In this document: piece after piece, positions 53,532 to 63,700 of the stretch
Layout: the number at the start of each line of letters is the position of its first letter
How positions within the stretch are numbered: position 1 is the stretch's first letter
Origin: Vannielia litorea
GTDB lineage: Bacteria > Pseudomonadota > Alphaproteobacteria > Rhodobacterales > Rhodobacteraceae
Length of the DNA: 64,000 nucleotides
NCBI RefSeq assembly: GCF_018424695.1
Contig: NZ_QTNQ01000006.1
Location: 1 to 64,000 of the forward strand
Direction of reading: 5' to 3'
Notes under the pieces: generated by a model
What the model was told of the DNA's origin: nothing
Seen by the model: only the letters and a program-made list of their open reading frames with translations
Databases searched by the model: none
Program-made: the position numbers and the translations under genes

Positions 53532-54887
53532 ATGAAAATCGCGATGATCGGCACGGGCTACGTTGGACTGGTGTCCGGGGTGTGCTTTTCCGACTTTGGC
53601 CACGAAGTCGTTTGCGTGGACAAGAACCCCGAGAAGGTGGCGCAGTTGAATCGGGGCGAGGTGCCGATTTACGAGCCCGGCCTTGATGTGCTGATGGCCA
53701 AGAACACGGCCGCCGGGCGCCTGACCTTCACCGAAGACCTCGCCCCCGCCGTTGCGGGCGCCGATGCGGTATTCATCGCCGTGGGCACGCCGACCCGCCG
53801 GGGCGATGGCCATGCCGACCTGACCTATGTTTACGCCGCCGCCGAGGAGATCGCGCAATCGCTCGACGGATTCACCGTGGTTGTCACCAAGTCCACCGTG
53901 CCGGTGGGGACCAACCGGAAGGTTTATGAGATCATCGCCAAGACCTGCGAGGAGGGCAGCTTTGACGTGGCCTCCAACCCCGAGTTCCTCCGCGAGGGCG
54001 CGGCGATTGACGATTTCATGCGGCCCGACCGGGTGGTGGTGGGCGTGGAGACGGAGCGCGCGCGGGAGGTGATGGGAGACATCTACCGCCCGCTGTTCCT
54101 GCGTGACTTCCCCATCGTCTACACCGACCTGGAGTCGGCCGAGATGATCAAATACGCGGCCAATGCCTTTCTGGCCACGAAGATCACCTTCATCAACGAG
54201 ATCGCCACGCTCTGCGAGCGGGTGGGGGCCGATATCAAGGCGGTCAGCAAGGGCATGGGCCTCGATGGGCGGATCGGAAACAAGTTTCTCCATGCGGGCC
54301 CGGGCTATGGCGGCTCCTGCTTTCCGAAGGACACCAAGGCGCTGGCCCGGATCGGGCAGGACCATGCGGTGCCGCTGGAGATCACCGAGGCCGTCATTGC
54401 CGTGAACGAAGACATGAAGCGGCGGATGGTGGAGAAGCTGAAGGATCTGTGCGGCGGCTCCTTCAACGGCAAGAAGGTTGCCGTGCTGGGCGTGACCTTC
54501 AAGCCCAACACCGACGATATGCGCGAGGCCCCCTCTCTCACCATCGTGCCCGCGCTGGTGGGCGGGGGCGCCGATGTGCGGGTGGTGGACCCGCAGGGCC
54601 GCCGCGAGGGCGAAGCGCTGCTGCCGGGCGTGCGATGGGAGGAAGACCCCTATGCCGCCGCGGAGGGTGCGGACGTGCTGGTGCTGCTCACCGAGTGGAA
54701 CGAGTTTCGCGCGCTTGACCTGGCCCGGATGGCGGGCACGATGAACACGGCCCACATGGCCGACTTGCGAAACATCTACTCTGCCGAGGATGCCCGCGCG
54801 GCGGGGTTCGACGCCTATATCTGCGTGGGCCGTCCGGATGCCGAGGGGCTTCAGGGCAAGGCCGGTGTGGCCGCCGTGGCGGGCTGA
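53532..54887 (+). CDS. ugd: UDP-glucose 6-dehydrogenase
   Basis: The protein has 451 aa with N-terminal MIGTGYVGLVSGVCFSDFGH, substrate loop FLREGAAIDDF and catalytic Cys in GYGGSCFPKDTKAL. It oxidises UDP-glucose twice to UDP-glucuronate with NAD. With the epimerase at 51137 it gives UDP-galacturonate, which makes an acidic polymer. Confidence 0.96.
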   Translation: MKIAMIGTGYVGLVSGVCFSDFGHEVVCVDKNPEKVAQLNRGEVPIYEPGLDVLMAKNTAAGRLTFTEDLAPAVAGADAVFIAVGTPTRRGDGHADLTYVYAAAEEIAQSLDGFTVVVTKSTVPVGTNRKVYEIIAKTCEEGSFDVASNPEFLREGAAIDDFMRPDRVVVGVETERAREVMGDIYRPLFLRDFPIVYTDLESAEMIKYAANAFLATKITFINEIATLCERVGADIKAVSKGMGLDGRIGNKFLHAGPGYGGSCFPKDTKALARIGQDHAVPLEITEAVIAVNEDMKRRMVEKLKDLCGGSFNGKKVAVLGVTFKPNTDDMREAPSLTIVPALVGGGADVRVVDPQGRREGEALLPGVRWEEDPYAAAEGADVLVLLTEWNEFRALDLARMAGTMNTAHMADLRNIYSAEDARAAGFDAYICVGRPDAEGLQGKAGVAAVAG

Positions 54888-54911
54888 AGCAGGCCGTGGG
54901 GGGCTGAGCCG

Positions 54912-55571
54912 GTGACGGCGGGAAAACGGGCCTTCGACATTGCCCTCGCGCTGCTCTTGCTGGTGCCGGGCCTGCCGCTGATGCTGGGGCTGTGGTGCCT
55001 GATCGCCGCGCGCGACGGGTTGCCCGCGCTCTACACCTCCGAACGGATGAAGGCGCCGGGGCGGCCCTTCCGGCTCTACAAGTTTCGTACCATGCAGAAG
55101 GGCTCGCGGGAGGCGGAGGTGGGCGTTTCAGGCGGTGACAAGGCGGCGCGGATCACGCCGCTTGGCCACAAGCTGCGGCGCCTGCGGCTCGACGAGCTGC
55201 CGCAGCTCTTCAACGTGCTGAAGGGCGACATGAGCTTCGTCGGCCCGCGCCCGCCGATGCGGCAATATGTGGAGCAGTTTCCGGAGCTCTACGGCGAGGT
55301 GCTGAAGAGCCGTCCCGGGATCACCGGGCTCGCCACGATCATGCACCACAGCCACGAGGAGAGCATGATAAAGCACTGCCGGACGGCGGAGGAGACCGAG
55401 GCAATCTACGTGCGGCGCTGCATTCCGCGCAAGGCGGCGCTCGACAGGCTCTACAACCGTAGGCAAAGCCTGTGCCTGGACCTCTACATCCTTTATCTGA
55501 CGGCGGGCAAGCTAGCCTCGCTGCCGGGCCGTCGGCTGCAACGGCTGCGCGCCAAGGCGGCCCGGATCTGA
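54912..55571 (+). CDS. Polyprenyl-phosphate sugar-1-phosphate transferase (initiating transferase)
   Basis: The protein has 219 aa, the short monotopic type. A single N-terminal membrane-inserting helix (KRAFDIALALLLLVPGLP) is followed by YKFRTM, LRRLRLDELPQLFNVLKGDM (20 shown), GPRPP and SRPGITGLATI. It starts the repeat unit by placing a sugar phosphate on undecaprenyl phosphate at the inner membrane. Start GTG 54912, 24 bp after ugd. Confidence 0.92.
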   Translation: MTAGKRAFDIALALLLLVPGLPLMLGLWCLIAARDGLPALYTSERMKAPGRPFRLYKFRTMQKGSREAEVGVSGGDKAARITPLGHKLRRLRLDELPQLFNVLKGDMSFVGPRPPMRQYVEQFPELYGEVLKSRPGITGLATIMHHSHEESMIKHCRTAEETEAIYVRRCIPRKAALDRLYNRRQSLCLDLYILYLTAGKLASLPGRRLQRLRAKAARI

Positions 55572-55791
55572 CGTGCCGTGAGGGAAATCTCGCCTTGGTT
55601 AACCAAACATAGATAATAAAGAGGTATCTTGCCGATCACAGGCAGTCCGATGGTGCCGGGGTTTGCCTTTCGGCACGATTGGATTAGAGCCAATCGGAGA
55701 GAAACGGTTTGGTGTGTTCGCGCTCAAGTAGTAGGCGCGCCATCATGGCAGGAGTGGTGATGGAAAACGTACTGCCGCGTGAGGCCGCGAC
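55572..55791. promoter_or_regulatory. Intergenic region with palindrome and hairpins before the sugar-nucleotide operon
   Basis: 220 bp, relatively AT-rich near 55600-55640. The 12-bp palindrome TTGGTTAACCAA (55595-55606) and a CGATTGG/CCAATCG hairpin (about 55677-55696) stand out, with a GTGCCG/CGGCAC hairpin between them. One may end the upstream gene and the palindrome could be an operator for the operon starting at 55792. Confidence 0.5.
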
Positions 55792-56709
55792 ATGAGATTG
55801 GTAATCACCGGCGCTCTGGGCTTCATCGGGCAGAACCTGGCGCGCTACATCCGCGCCTCCGGCATGCCCTGCGACCTCATCGGCGTGGATCGCTACAGCG
55901 ATGCCCCAGAGGCAGAGCGCGCGGTGTTCGACAAGCTGCATATCGGCTGCTTTGCCAGCGATGCCGGGCTGGCGCTTGCGGCCAGTGCCGATGCCGTCGT
56001 CCACCTGGCTGCGCAGGCCTCGGTGCAGCTGAGTGTGATCGACCCGCTGGGCACCTTCGAGAACAATGTCGCGCGCAGTCACCGGCTGATCGAGCACCTG
56101 CGGCGACATGCGCCGGACTGCCATTTCATATTTGCCTCCACCGGTGCTGTCTCGCAGGACGAGGGCCCGATTGACGAGCGGGCCACGGCCAACCCGGCCT
56201 CGCCCTACGGCGCCTCGAAGCTGGCAACAGAGGCGCTGCTCAGGGCCTATTCCAGCTCCTGGGGGCTCACGGCGCTGACGCTGCGGTTTTCCAACGTCTA
56301 CGGCCCGCACTCGCGCCGGCAGCCGGGGGTGATCCCGCATTTCTGCCGGCAGGTTCTGGGCGACGGGCGGCTGAACGTGAACGGCGACGGGCGGCAGACC
56401 CGTGACTATATCTATGCGGATGACATTTCGGGCGCGATGGTCTCGGCGTTGCAGCGCCGCTCGGAAGGGCTTTACCAGCTCGGCACGGGGGTGCCGACCT
56501 CGCTGATGCAGGTGGTGGAGATCTTCCGCGACCTCTGCCCGGACAGGCCGCCGAAGCTGGCGCATGCACCGGCACTGCCGGGCGAGATTCGTCACAACTG
56601 TGCCAATATCGCCCGCGCCCGCGCCGACCTGGGGTTTGCGCCGCAGCACGACCTGCGCGCCGGGATCGAGAAGACCCTCGCCTGGTACGCGCAGGAACTT
56701 GTGAGCTAG
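55792..56709 (+). CDS. NAD-dependent sugar-nucleotide epimerase/dehydratase
   Basis: The protein has 305 aa, an extended SDR: VITGALGFIGQNLARYI, AAQASVQLSVIDP, FASTGAVSQ and YGASKLATE (Tyr-x3-Lys). It resembles UDP-glucose 4-epimerase-like enzymes; the precise substrate is unclear. It begins the block of nucleotide-sugar genes. Confidence 0.85.
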   Translation: MRLVITGALGFIGQNLARYIRASGMPCDLIGVDRYSDAPEAERAVFDKLHIGCFASDAGLALAASADAVVHLAAQASVQLSVIDPLGTFENNVARSHRLIEHLRRHAPDCHFIFASTGAVSQDEGPIDERATANPASPYGASKLATEALLRAYSSSWGLTALTLRFSNVYGPHSRRQPGVIPHFCRQVLGDGRLNVNGDGRQTRDYIYADDISGAMVSALQRRSEGLYQLGTGVPTSLMQVVEIFRDLCPDRPPKLAHAPALPGEIRHNCANIARARADLGFAPQHDLRAGIEKTLAWYAQELVS

Positions 56710-56731
56710 GCGGCGGAGAGGTGCACGAGGC

Positions 56732-57586
56732 ATGAAACTACTCGTCTTTGGCGAAACCGGACAGGTGGCGCGGGAGCTTGCCGCGCTTGGCAGCGAGGGC
56801 CCCCGGATCGAGACGGTGCCGCGCAGCCGCGCAGATTTCTCGCGGCCCGAAGAGGCGGCGGCGCTGGTGGCCGAAACCGGGGCTGACGCGGTGATCAACG
56901 CCGTTGCCTACACTGCCGTGGACAAGGCCGAAGAGGAAGAGGCGCTGGCCCTCGGCGTGAACGCAACGACCCCGGGTGCCATCGCCGAAGCCTGCGCGGC
57001 GCGCGGCCTGCCGCTGGTGCATATCTCGACGGACTACGTCTTCGACGGAAGCGGCACGCAGCCCTGGGCCGCGGATGCGCCGGTTGCCCCGCTGGGCGCC
57101 TATGGCCGCACCAAGCTGGCGGGCGAAGAGGCGGTGCGAGCCGCGGGCGGCCCCCATGCCATTCTGCGCACCTCCTGGGTTTTCTCGGCCCATGGCGCGA
57201 ATTTCGTGAAGACGATGCTGCGGCTTGGCGCGGAACGCGACCGGCTGACCATCGTCGATGACCAGCGCGGCGGGCCGACGGCCGCCGCCGATATTGCCCG
57301 CGCCTGCCTGGCCATCGCCGGGGCGCTTTGCGCCGATCCGGCCAAGAGCGGCACCTACCATTTCTCGGGCGCGCCGGATGTGAGCTGGGCGGAGTTTGCC
57401 CGCGAGATCTTTGCCCGTGCCGGGCTTGCCTGCGAGGTGGCGCCGATCCCCTCCAGCGATTACCCGACCCCGGCACAACGCCCGCTGAACTCCCGCCTCG
57501 ACTGCACCGCAACCGAGGCCGCTTTCGGCCTGCCGCGTCCGGACTGGCGGGTGGCGCTGGACGAGGTGCTGGCACAACAGACTTGA
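56732..57586 (+). CDS. rfbD: dTDP-4-dehydrorhamnose reductase
   Basis: The protein has 284 aa with GETGQVARELAAL, NAVAYTAVDKAEEE, STDYVFDG and YGRTKLAGEE. It reduces dTDP-4-keto-rhamnose to dTDP-L-rhamnose, the last step of the pathway encoded with the next genes. Confidence 0.95.
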   Translation: MKLLVFGETGQVARELAALGSEGPRIETVPRSRADFSRPEEAAALVAETGADAVINAVAYTAVDKAEEEEALALGVNATTPGAIAEACAARGLPLVHISTDYVFDGSGTQPWAADAPVAPLGAYGRTKLAGEEAVRAAGGPHAILRTSWVFSAHGANFVKTMLRLGAERDRLTIVDDQRGGPTAAADIARACLAIAGALCADPAKSGTYHFSGAPDVSWAEFAREIFARAGLACEVAPIPSSDYPTPAQRPLNSRLDCTATEAAFGLPRPDWRVALDEVLAQQT

Positions 57587-57642
57587 CCCCGGGGCACCAA
57601 GACCCCGATTGATGCCATGAGACCGCAACCGAACGAGGCGAC

Positions 57643-58212
57643 GTGCAGATCGATAAGACCCCCCTTCCCGGCGTGTTGGTGATTACCCCGCCCCGCTTTG
57701 GCGACCATCGCGGCTATTTCGCCGAAACCTACTCGCAGCCCAAGCTCGCCGAGGCGGGGATCGATATGCTGTTCGTGCAGGACAATCACTCGATGAGCCG
57801 GCAGGCCCCCACCCTGCGCGGGCTTCACTTTCAGGCGCCGCCAAGGGCGCAGGACAAGCTGGTGCGCTGCGGGCGCGGTGCGCTTTTCGACGTGGCGGTG
57901 GATATCCGCAAGGGCAGCCCGACCTATGGCCAGTGGTACGGCACCGAGCTGACCGAGGAGAACGGGAGGCAACTTCTGGTGCCTGCGGGGTTTGCCCATG
58001 GCTTCGTCACGCGCACGCCCGACACCGAGATCGTCTACAAGTGCTCCGACACCTACGCCCCCGAGACCGAGGGCGCGCTGCTGTGGAATGACCCCGATAT
58101 CGGAATCGACTGGGGCCTTGGCGGCGATGAGCCTGTGCTTTCGGATAAGGATGCCGCTGCCGCCCGGCTGGCGGGGTTTGACAGCCCCTTCACCTGGGAG
58201 GGCGGCGCATGA
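57643..58212 (+). CDS. rfbC: dTDP-4-dehydrorhamnose 3,5-epimerase
   Basis: The protein has 189 aa, a cupin. [29 protein letters not shown] (catalytic His) and [10 protein letters not shown] are all present. Start GTG 57643 with GAGG just upstream. It overlaps rfbB as ATGA. Confidence 0.96.
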   Translation: MQIDKTPLPGVLVITPPRFGDHRGYFAETYSQPKLAEAGIDMLFVQDNHSMSRQAPTLRGLHFQAPPRAQDKLVRCGRGALFDVAVDIRKGSPTYGQWYGTELTEENGRQLLVPAGFAHGFVTRTPDTEIVYKCSDTYAPETEGALLWNDPDIGIDWGLGGDEPVLSDKDAAAARLAGFDSPFTWEGGA

Positions 58213-59246
58213 AGCTGCTGGTGACTGGCGGCGCCGGCTTTATCGGTTCGGCGGTGGTGCGCCGTGCGATCGCGCAGGGCCACGAGGTGGTGAACCTCGA
58301 CGCGCTCACCTATGCGGCCTGCCTCGAAAACGTGGCCAGCGTGGCCAGCCACCCGGGCTATGCCTTCGAGAAGGCCGACATTCGCGACCGCGCGGCGCTG
58401 GACGCGGTGCTGGCCCGGCACAGGCCCGATGCGATCATGCATCTCGCCGCCGAAAGCCATGTCGACCGCTCCATCGACGGGCCTGCGACCTTCATCGAGA
58501 CCAACGTGATGGGCACCTTCCATCTGCTGGAGGCCGCCCGCGCCTACTGGCAGGAGGCCGGGCGGCCCGAGGCTTTTCGGTTTCATCACGTCAGCACGGA
58601 TGAGGTGTTTGGCAGCCTCGGCGCGGAGGGCCAGTTTACCGAGACAACGCCCTATGATCCGCGCAGCCCCTACTCGGCTTCCAAGGCCGGCTCCGACCAT
58701 CTGGTGCGCGCCTGGCACGAGACCTATGGCCTCCCCGTGGTGATGACGAATTGTTCCAACAATTACGGGCCTTTCCACTTCCCGGAGAAGCTGGTGCCGG
58801 TGGTGATCCTGAACGCGCTGGAGGGCAAGCCGATCCCGGTGTACGGGCGCGGCGAAAACGTGCGGGACTGGCTTTACGTGGAAGATCACGCCGAGGCGCT
58901 GTTGACGGTGCTCACCCGCGGCGCGCTGGGCCGCAGCTACAACATCGGCGGCGAGAACGAGGCCCGCAACATCGACCTCGTGCGGATGATCTGCGCCATT
59001 CTCGACGAAGCCCGCCCCGCAGCGCGACCGCGCGAGGAGCTGATTGCCTTTGTCGCAGACCGGCCCGGCCATGACATGCGCTACGCGATCGACCCGACCC
59101 GCATTGCGAACGAGCTGGGCTGGCGCCCCTCGGTCACCCTGCGCGAAGGGTTGGAGAAGACTGTGGCTTGGTACCTGGCAAACGAGCCCTGGTGGCAGGC
59201 GCTGCGCGACCGGGATGGCGTGGGCCAGCGTCTGGGCACCGGGTGA
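58209..59246 (+). CDS. rfbB: dTDP-glucose 4,6-dehydratase
   Basis: The protein has 345 aa with [40 protein letters not shown] and [15 protein letters not shown] (Tyr-x3-Lys), then [18 protein letters not shown]. It makes dTDP-4-keto-6-deoxyglucose from dTDP-glucose, the second step to dTDP-rhamnose. Confidence 0.96.
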   Translation: MKLLVTGGAGFIGSAVVRRAIAQGHEVVNLDALTYAACLENVASVASHPGYAFEKADIRDRAALDAVLARHRPDAIMHLAAESHVDRSIDGPATFIETNVMGTFHLLEAARAYWQEAGRPEAFRFHHVSTDEVFGSLGAEGQFTETTPYDPRSPYSASKAGSDHLVRAWHETYGLPVVMTNCSNNYGPFHFPEKLVPVVILNALEGKPIPVYGRGENVRDWLYVEDHAEALLTVLTRGALGRSYNIGGENEARNIDLVRMICAILDEARPAARPREELIAFVADRPGHDMRYAIDPTRIANELGWRPSVTLREGLEKTVAWYLANEPWWQALRDRDGVGQRLGTG

Positions 59247-59564
59247 GGGCCGCGCGATGATGCGACCGACCGACCCGGGCTGGCAGGCAGAGGGTGTCGA
59301 GGACGCCTTGTTGCGCGGCCCGGGCTTGCGCCGGCCTCTGCGGCAGACCGATGCCCAGCACGCGGTGAACGAGTGCCTTTCGCTGAATCGGGGCGAGGGT
59401 GCGGCGGCATTGGCCCCCGGAGACGTGCGGAAAGAGATCAACGGCCCAAGGTTCGAGACATTTCTGACCCATTGTCCGGGTATGCCGCCGGTGGACGGGG
59501 ATGAGGGCACCCAAAGCAACACTGCGACGGCCTGAGCACGGCTGAAGCTTGAGGAGAGGTTTTG
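59247..59564. other. Gap between rfbB and rfbA, gene uncertain
   Basis: 318 bp inside an otherwise tight operon. A plus-strand frame from ATG 59257 to 59535 could code for 92 aa but matches no family and has no clear ribosome binding site; its Gly, Arg and Pro content is what GC-rich non-coding DNA gives. It may be an eroded gene. Confidence 0.45.
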
Positions 59565-60437
59565 ATGAGCGAACGCAAGGGCATCATCCTGGCCGGGGGC
59601 ACCGGCTCGCGGCTCTATCCGATCACCATGGGTGTGTCGAAGCAGCTGCTGCCGATCTACGACAAGCCGATGATCTACTACCCGATCTCGGTGCTGATGC
59701 TCTCGGGCATCCGCGAAATTGCCGTGATCACAACCCCGGAAGATGCCGAGCAGTTTCGGCGTTTGCTGGGCGATGGCAGCCAGTGGGGCCTGTCGTTTAC
59801 CTACGTTACGCAGCCCTCGCCGGACGGGCTGGCGCAGGCCTTCATCCTGACCGAGGAGTTTCTGGCCGGGGCCCCTTCGGCGTTGGTGCTGGGCGACAAT
59901 ATCTTCTTCGGCCATGGCCTGCCCGAGCTGCTCGGCGGCGCGGACAGCAAGGCAGACGGCGGCACCGTCTTCGGCTACCGGGTGGCCGACCCGGAGCGCT
60001 ATGGCGTGGTCGATTTCGACCCGGACGGCAAGGTGCGCTCTATCATCGAGAAGCCGCAGAAACCGCCTTCGAACTATGCCGTCACCGGCCTCTATTTCGT
60101 CGATGGAACGGCGCCGGAACGGGCGCGGCAGGTCAAGCCTTCGGCGCGCGGTGAGCTCGAGATCACCAGCCTGCTCGAAAGCTATCTGGCTGACGGGCAG
60201 CTTGACGTCGAACTGATGGGGCGCGGCTACGCCTGGCTGGATACCGGCACCCACGGCAGCCTTCTGGATGCGGGCAACTTCGTGCGGACGCTGGAAAAGC
60301 GGCAGGGGCTGCAGACCGGCTCACTCGAGGAGATCGCTTTCAGCAAGGGCTGGATCAGTCGCGAGGAGCTGGTGGAACGCGCGGAGTTGTTCAGAAAGAA
60401 CGAATATGGCGCCTACCTGCTCGGGCTGCTCAACTAG
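59565..60437 (+). CDS. rfbA: Glucose-1-phosphate thymidylyltransferase
   Basis: The protein has 290 aa with [20 protein letters not shown] (20 shown), [27 protein letters not shown]-type [17 protein letters not shown] in part, and [13 protein letters not shown]. It makes dTDP-glucose, the first step to dTDP-rhamnose. ATG 59565 has GAGGAGAGG about 6 bases upstream. Confidence 0.97.
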   Translation: MSERKGIILAGGTGSRLYPITMGVSKQLLPIYDKPMIYYPISVLMLSGIREIAVITTPEDAEQFRRLLGDGSQWGLSFTYVTQPSPDGLAQAFILTEEFLAGAPSALVLGDNIFFGHGLPELLGGADSKADGGTVFGYRVADPERYGVVDFDPDGKVRSIIEKPQKPPSNYAVTGLYFVDGTAPERARQVKPSARGELEITSLLESYLADGQLDVELMGRGYAWLDTGTHGSLLDAGNFVRTLEKRQGLQTGSLEEIAFSKGWISREELVERAELFRKNEYGAYLLGLLN

Positions 60438-60524
60438 GCTCCGACCCACAGGTTTTCCTTTATTGGTGCGTGATGTCGCCGCAATACTGCGCGATAGCCC
60501 GGCAGAGGCCCCGAGGAGCAGAGC

Positions 60525-61682
60525 ATGAAGATCGTTGTACTGGGCGGAGACGGCTTTTGCGGCTGGCCGAATGCTTTGCACCTCTCGGCACGCGGCCACG
60601 AGGTGATCATCGTCGACAACCTGAGCCGGCGAAAGATCGACATCGAGCTGGAGGTGGAGAGCCTCACCCCTATCCGCCCCATCGGCGAGCGGCTTCGGGT
60701 GTGGAAGGAACTGACGGGCCGCGAGATCGGCTTTCATGATTTCACGGTGGGCGAGCACTATCACCGGCTGCTGACGCTGTTTCAGGAGGAGAAGCCCGAC
60801 GCGGTGATCCACTTTGCCGAACAGCGGGCCGCGCCTTATTCGATGAAATCCAGCGCGCACAAGCGTTACACCGTCAGCAACAACCTCAACGCCACCAACG
60901 ATGTGCTGTCGGCCATCGTGGAAAGCGGGCAGGACATCCACCTCGTTCATCTCGGCACGATGGGCGTTTATGGCTACGGCACGGCGGGGATGAAGATTCC
61001 CGAAGGCTACCTGAAGGTGAAGGTGGCCACGCCCGAGGGCGAGGCAGAGCAGGATATTCTCTACCCCACCAACCCGGGCTCGATCTATCACATGACGAAG
61101 AGTCAGGATCAGCTGTTCTTTGCGTTTTACAACAAGAACGACGGAGTGAAGATCACCGATCTGCACCAAGGGATCGTCTGGGGCACCCAGACCGAAGAGA
61201 CGGCGATGGATGAGCGGTTGATCAACCGGTTCGACTATGACGGCGATTATGGCACGGTGCTGAACCGCTTCATCATGCAGGCGGCGATCGACTACCCGAT
61301 GACGGTGCATGGCACCGGCGGGCAGACGCGGGCCTTCATCCACATTCAGGACACCTGCCGCTGCATCGAACTGGCGCTGATGAACCCGCCGCAGACGGGC
61401 GAGCGGGTGAACATCCTCAACCAGATGACCGAGACCCACCGCGTGCGCGACCTGGCGGAACTGCTGAAGGCGCAGATGGGCGCCGAGATCGCCTTTTTGG
61501 CGAATCCGCGGAAGGAGGCGGCGGAGAACGATTTGCACGTTGCAAACGATCGGTTCCTCGGAATGGGCCTCGATCCGATCCGTCTTGACGTTGGGGTAAT
61601 GGCTGAAGTGCGTGAAATTGCGCAAAAATACGCCGATAGATGCGACCGCAGAAAGATCCCCTGCGTTTCTACTTGGACGTGA
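60525..61682 (+). CDS. sqdB: UDP-sulfoquinovose synthase
   Basis: The protein has 385 aa, an unusual SDR. Family landmarks are [65 protein letters not shown] (catalytic Tyr-x3-Lys) and [12 protein letters not shown]. SqdB joins sulfite to UDP-glucose to give UDP-sulfoquinovose. The usual use is the membrane lipid SQDG; here it lies in a polysaccharide region and no sqdD/sqdX-type lipid transferase is seen nearby, so use in a glycan is also possible. It is 87 bp after rfbA. Confidence 0.95.
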   Translation: MKIVVLGGDGFCGWPNALHLSARGHEVIIVDNLSRRKIDIELEVESLTPIRPIGERLRVWKELTGREIGFHDFTVGEHYHRLLTLFQEEKPDAVIHFAEQRAAPYSMKSSAHKRYTVSNNLNATNDVLSAIVESGQDIHLVHLGTMGVYGYGTAGMKIPEGYLKVKVATPEGEAEQDILYPTNPGSIYHMTKSQDQLFFAFYNKNDGVKITDLHQGIVWGTQTEETAMDERLINRFDYDGDYGTVLNRFIMQAAIDYPMTVHGTGGQTRAFIHIQDTCRCIELALMNPPQTGERVNILNQMTETHRVRDLAELLKAQMGAEIAFLANPRKEAAENDLHVANDRFLGMGLDPIRLDVGVMAEVREIAQKYADRCDRRKIPCVSTWT

Positions 61683-61725
61683 GTGCGCCTGCGTAGTATC
61701 CGGTTAAACATCTCTTCATTGCTTT

Positions 61726-61756
61726 CTGCAAAGTTCGGGGAAGGAACTTTTTGCAG
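61726..61756 (+). terminator. Imperfect hairpin downstream of sqdB
   Basis: CTGCAAAGTTC (61726-61736) pairs with GAACTTTTTGCAG (61744-61756) with a two-base bulge. The T run is inside the right arm and not after it, so it may be a weak terminator or a regulatory structure before the next gene. Confidence 0.45.
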
Positions 61757-61873
61757 GCTGCATATGCTGAGTAGACGACGAGGCTGACCACTCGCTTTCG
61801 TCCACTCCAGAGCATGAGATGGCGCCTGCCTGAGCCGGGTAAGCGTGGGACGAGGATTGTGTTGGGGCAGGCT

Positions 61874-62845
61874 ATGTTGCAGTCGACGCCAGAATGGCGA
61901 CAGGCACTTACCGGATACGAGATGTGGAGCGAGGCGCCGCCCGTGACGGTGCTCATGGCCGTGCATCGCGGCGCGCCCCACTTGCCCGACCAACTCGACA
62001 GCCTGACGGAACAGCAGCACAAGAACTGGTCGCTCGTGGTCAGCATCGACGGCGAAGACGATGGCTCTGGACAGATCCTCGACACGCACCCTTCCGCTGC
62101 GCGCATCACCCGGATTACCGGCCCGGGGAAGGGTGCCGCGGCGAACTTCCTGCACCTCATGCGCCGGGTCGATCCGGGCAATTACTGGGCGTTTTCCGAT
62201 CAGGATGACGTCTGGCTGCCGCACAAGCTGGGCAGCGCCGTGAAGCAGCTTGAAAATGTGCCGTGGAACCAGCCTGCGATGTATCACAGCCGCAGCCTCA
62301 TCACCGACGGGCTGCTCGACAATCACCGCATGTCGCCTTCGCGGCCCAAACCGCCCAGCTTTGCCAACGCGCTGGTGCAGAACATCGCGGGTGGCAACAC
62401 CATTGTGCTGAACCCGGCGGCCAGCCGCCTCGTGCACGCAGCCGCCCATGACGTGGAAGACGTGACGATCCACGACTGGTGGCTTTACCAGCTGATCACC
62501 GGCGCGGGTGGCGTGGTGCTGCACGATGAGGCGCCGAGCCTGCTCTACCGTCAGCACGGCGCCAACCTCATCGGCGCCAACGACGGAATGCGCGCCCGTG
62601 CCAGGCGGCTGCGAATGGTGATGGATGGCACCTACAAGCGGTGGATGGAAACCAATATCGCCGCGCTCAAGGCCTGTGCAAAATACTTCACGCCGGAGAA
62701 CCGCCGGATCCTGCGCCGGGTCATCGCGGCCCGCCGCCAGCCCCTGCCGGTGCGGATGAAGATGCTGCGCGACGCGGGCATCCACCGGCAGACCCAGTTT
62801 GCCAGCTCGGTGATGTGGCTCTCGGTCATTCTCGGGCGGTTCTGA
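61874..62845 (+). CDS. Family 2 glycosyltransferase
   Basis: The protein has about 323 aa. GT-A features are VTVLMAVHRGAPHLPDQLDS, WSLVVSIDGEDDGSG, and the metal site FSDQDDVW, followed by NIAGGNTIV and IHDWWLYQLI, the layout of rhamnosyl- or galactosyl-transferases of surface polysaccharides. No membrane segments. Start ATG 61874 is a choice; ATG 61814 and 61922 are also in frame. It probably adds a sugar to the repeat unit, with dTDP-rhamnose a plausible donor. Confidence 0.85.
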   Translation: MLQSTPEWRQALTGYEMWSEAPPVTVLMAVHRGAPHLPDQLDSLTEQQHKNWSLVVSIDGEDDGSGQILDTHPSAARITRITGPGKGAAANFLHLMRRVDPGNYWAFSDQDDVWLPHKLGSAVKQLENVPWNQPAMYHSRSLITDGLLDNHRMSPSRPKPPSFANALVQNIAGGNTIVLNPAASRLVHAAAHDVEDVTIHDWWLYQLITGAGGVVLHDEAPSLLYRQHGANLIGANDGMRARARRLRMVMDGTYKRWMETNIAALKACAKYFTPENRRILRRVIAARRQPLPVRMKMLRDAGIHRQTQFASSVMWLSVILGRF

Positions 62846-62884
62846 CCGGCGCCGCCCTCACGCCGGCCAAGCCTTCCCCTTTTC

Positions 62885-63700
62885 TCAGCTCGGCCAGGCG
62901 CTGTTGTCGTAGCCGAACTCCTCCCTCAGCGCCTCGTTGTGCCGCTGGAACACCGCCTCGATCCAGGCGATGCGCTCGGGCGTGCGCCCGGCGTCGGCGC
63001 CCGACGGCTTGTGCAGGGCCTTCTTGACCTCCGAGACAATCTCGCCCGGGGCCCCGCCGTGGCGGATCATGCCGGCGATGCGATCGCAATCCTCGGTGCG
63101 CAGCGAGGGATTGGTGAGATCGCGCGGCACCTCCCAATCCAACAGGGCGCCATCTAGAAAGGGCTCGACGGTGGCGCGGATGGCGCGATGGCTGGCGAGC
63201 GTGAAGCTGGCCTCCGGAAGCATCTGCTTCCACGCCTTCATCCAGCCGCGAGGGTTCATCTGGTGGGCGCGGGAGACGACGAACTGCTCGAAGCTCTTGC
63301 CGCCATAGGGCGCGGCGCTGGTGATGTAACTGCGGAAGTTCTGCTTCATCATCTGCGAGTAGTCGCCGAAGATATATTCGTTGAAGGGCCGGGTGAAGGC
63401 GACGATCTGCACCTCGGCCCCCAACTTCTCCACCGCGCGGGCGAAGGGCCGGGCCTTGGCTCCGAGGCTGATGAGATCCTCGAAGGAAAGCGCGAGCCTG
63501 TCGTGCCGGCCAAAGAGCGCGTCGAGCCGCGCGGGCCCGGCCTTGTGAATGTTCTCGGCGTTGCCGGGGTGCCCGGTGCCGTCATGCGGGTAGGCGATGC
63601 CGGCCTCGGCGAGCGCGGCCTGATTGCGCAGCAGAACCTGTTGAAGATAGGTCGAGCCGCATTTGTGCATTCCAATGTGCAGCAGGATGGAGCGGGTCAT
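62885..63700 (-). CDS. Sulfotransferase-like protein
   Basis: The protein has 271 aa. It opens LLHIGMHKCGSTYLQQVL, the PAPS phosphate-binding loop form of bacterial carbohydrate sulfotransferases, and has IVAFTRPFNEYIFGDYSQMM (20 shown), the 3'-phosphate-binding R region. It would place sulfate from PAPS on a sugar of the polymer. It follows the glycosyltransferase at the window end with an ATGA overlap, so the two are made together. Confidence 0.83.
   Translation of the reverse strand: MTRSILLHIGMHKCGSTYLQQVLLRNQAALAEAGIAYPHDGTGHPGNAENIHKAGPARLDALFGRHDRLALSFEDLISLGAKARPFARAVEKLGAEVQIVAFTRPFNEYIFGDYSQMMKQNFRSYITSAAPYGGKSFEQFVVSRAHQMNPRGWMKAWKQMLPEASFTLASHRAIRATVEPFLDGALLDWEVPRDLTNPSLRTEDCDRIAGMIRHGGAPGEIVSEVKKALHKPSGADAGRTPERIAWIEAVFQRHNEALREEFGYDNSAWPS

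Noticed and set aside
58053..60254. 733-codon minus-strand frame
   Set aside because: Antisense to rfbB and rfbA and crossing the gap between them; no domain seen.
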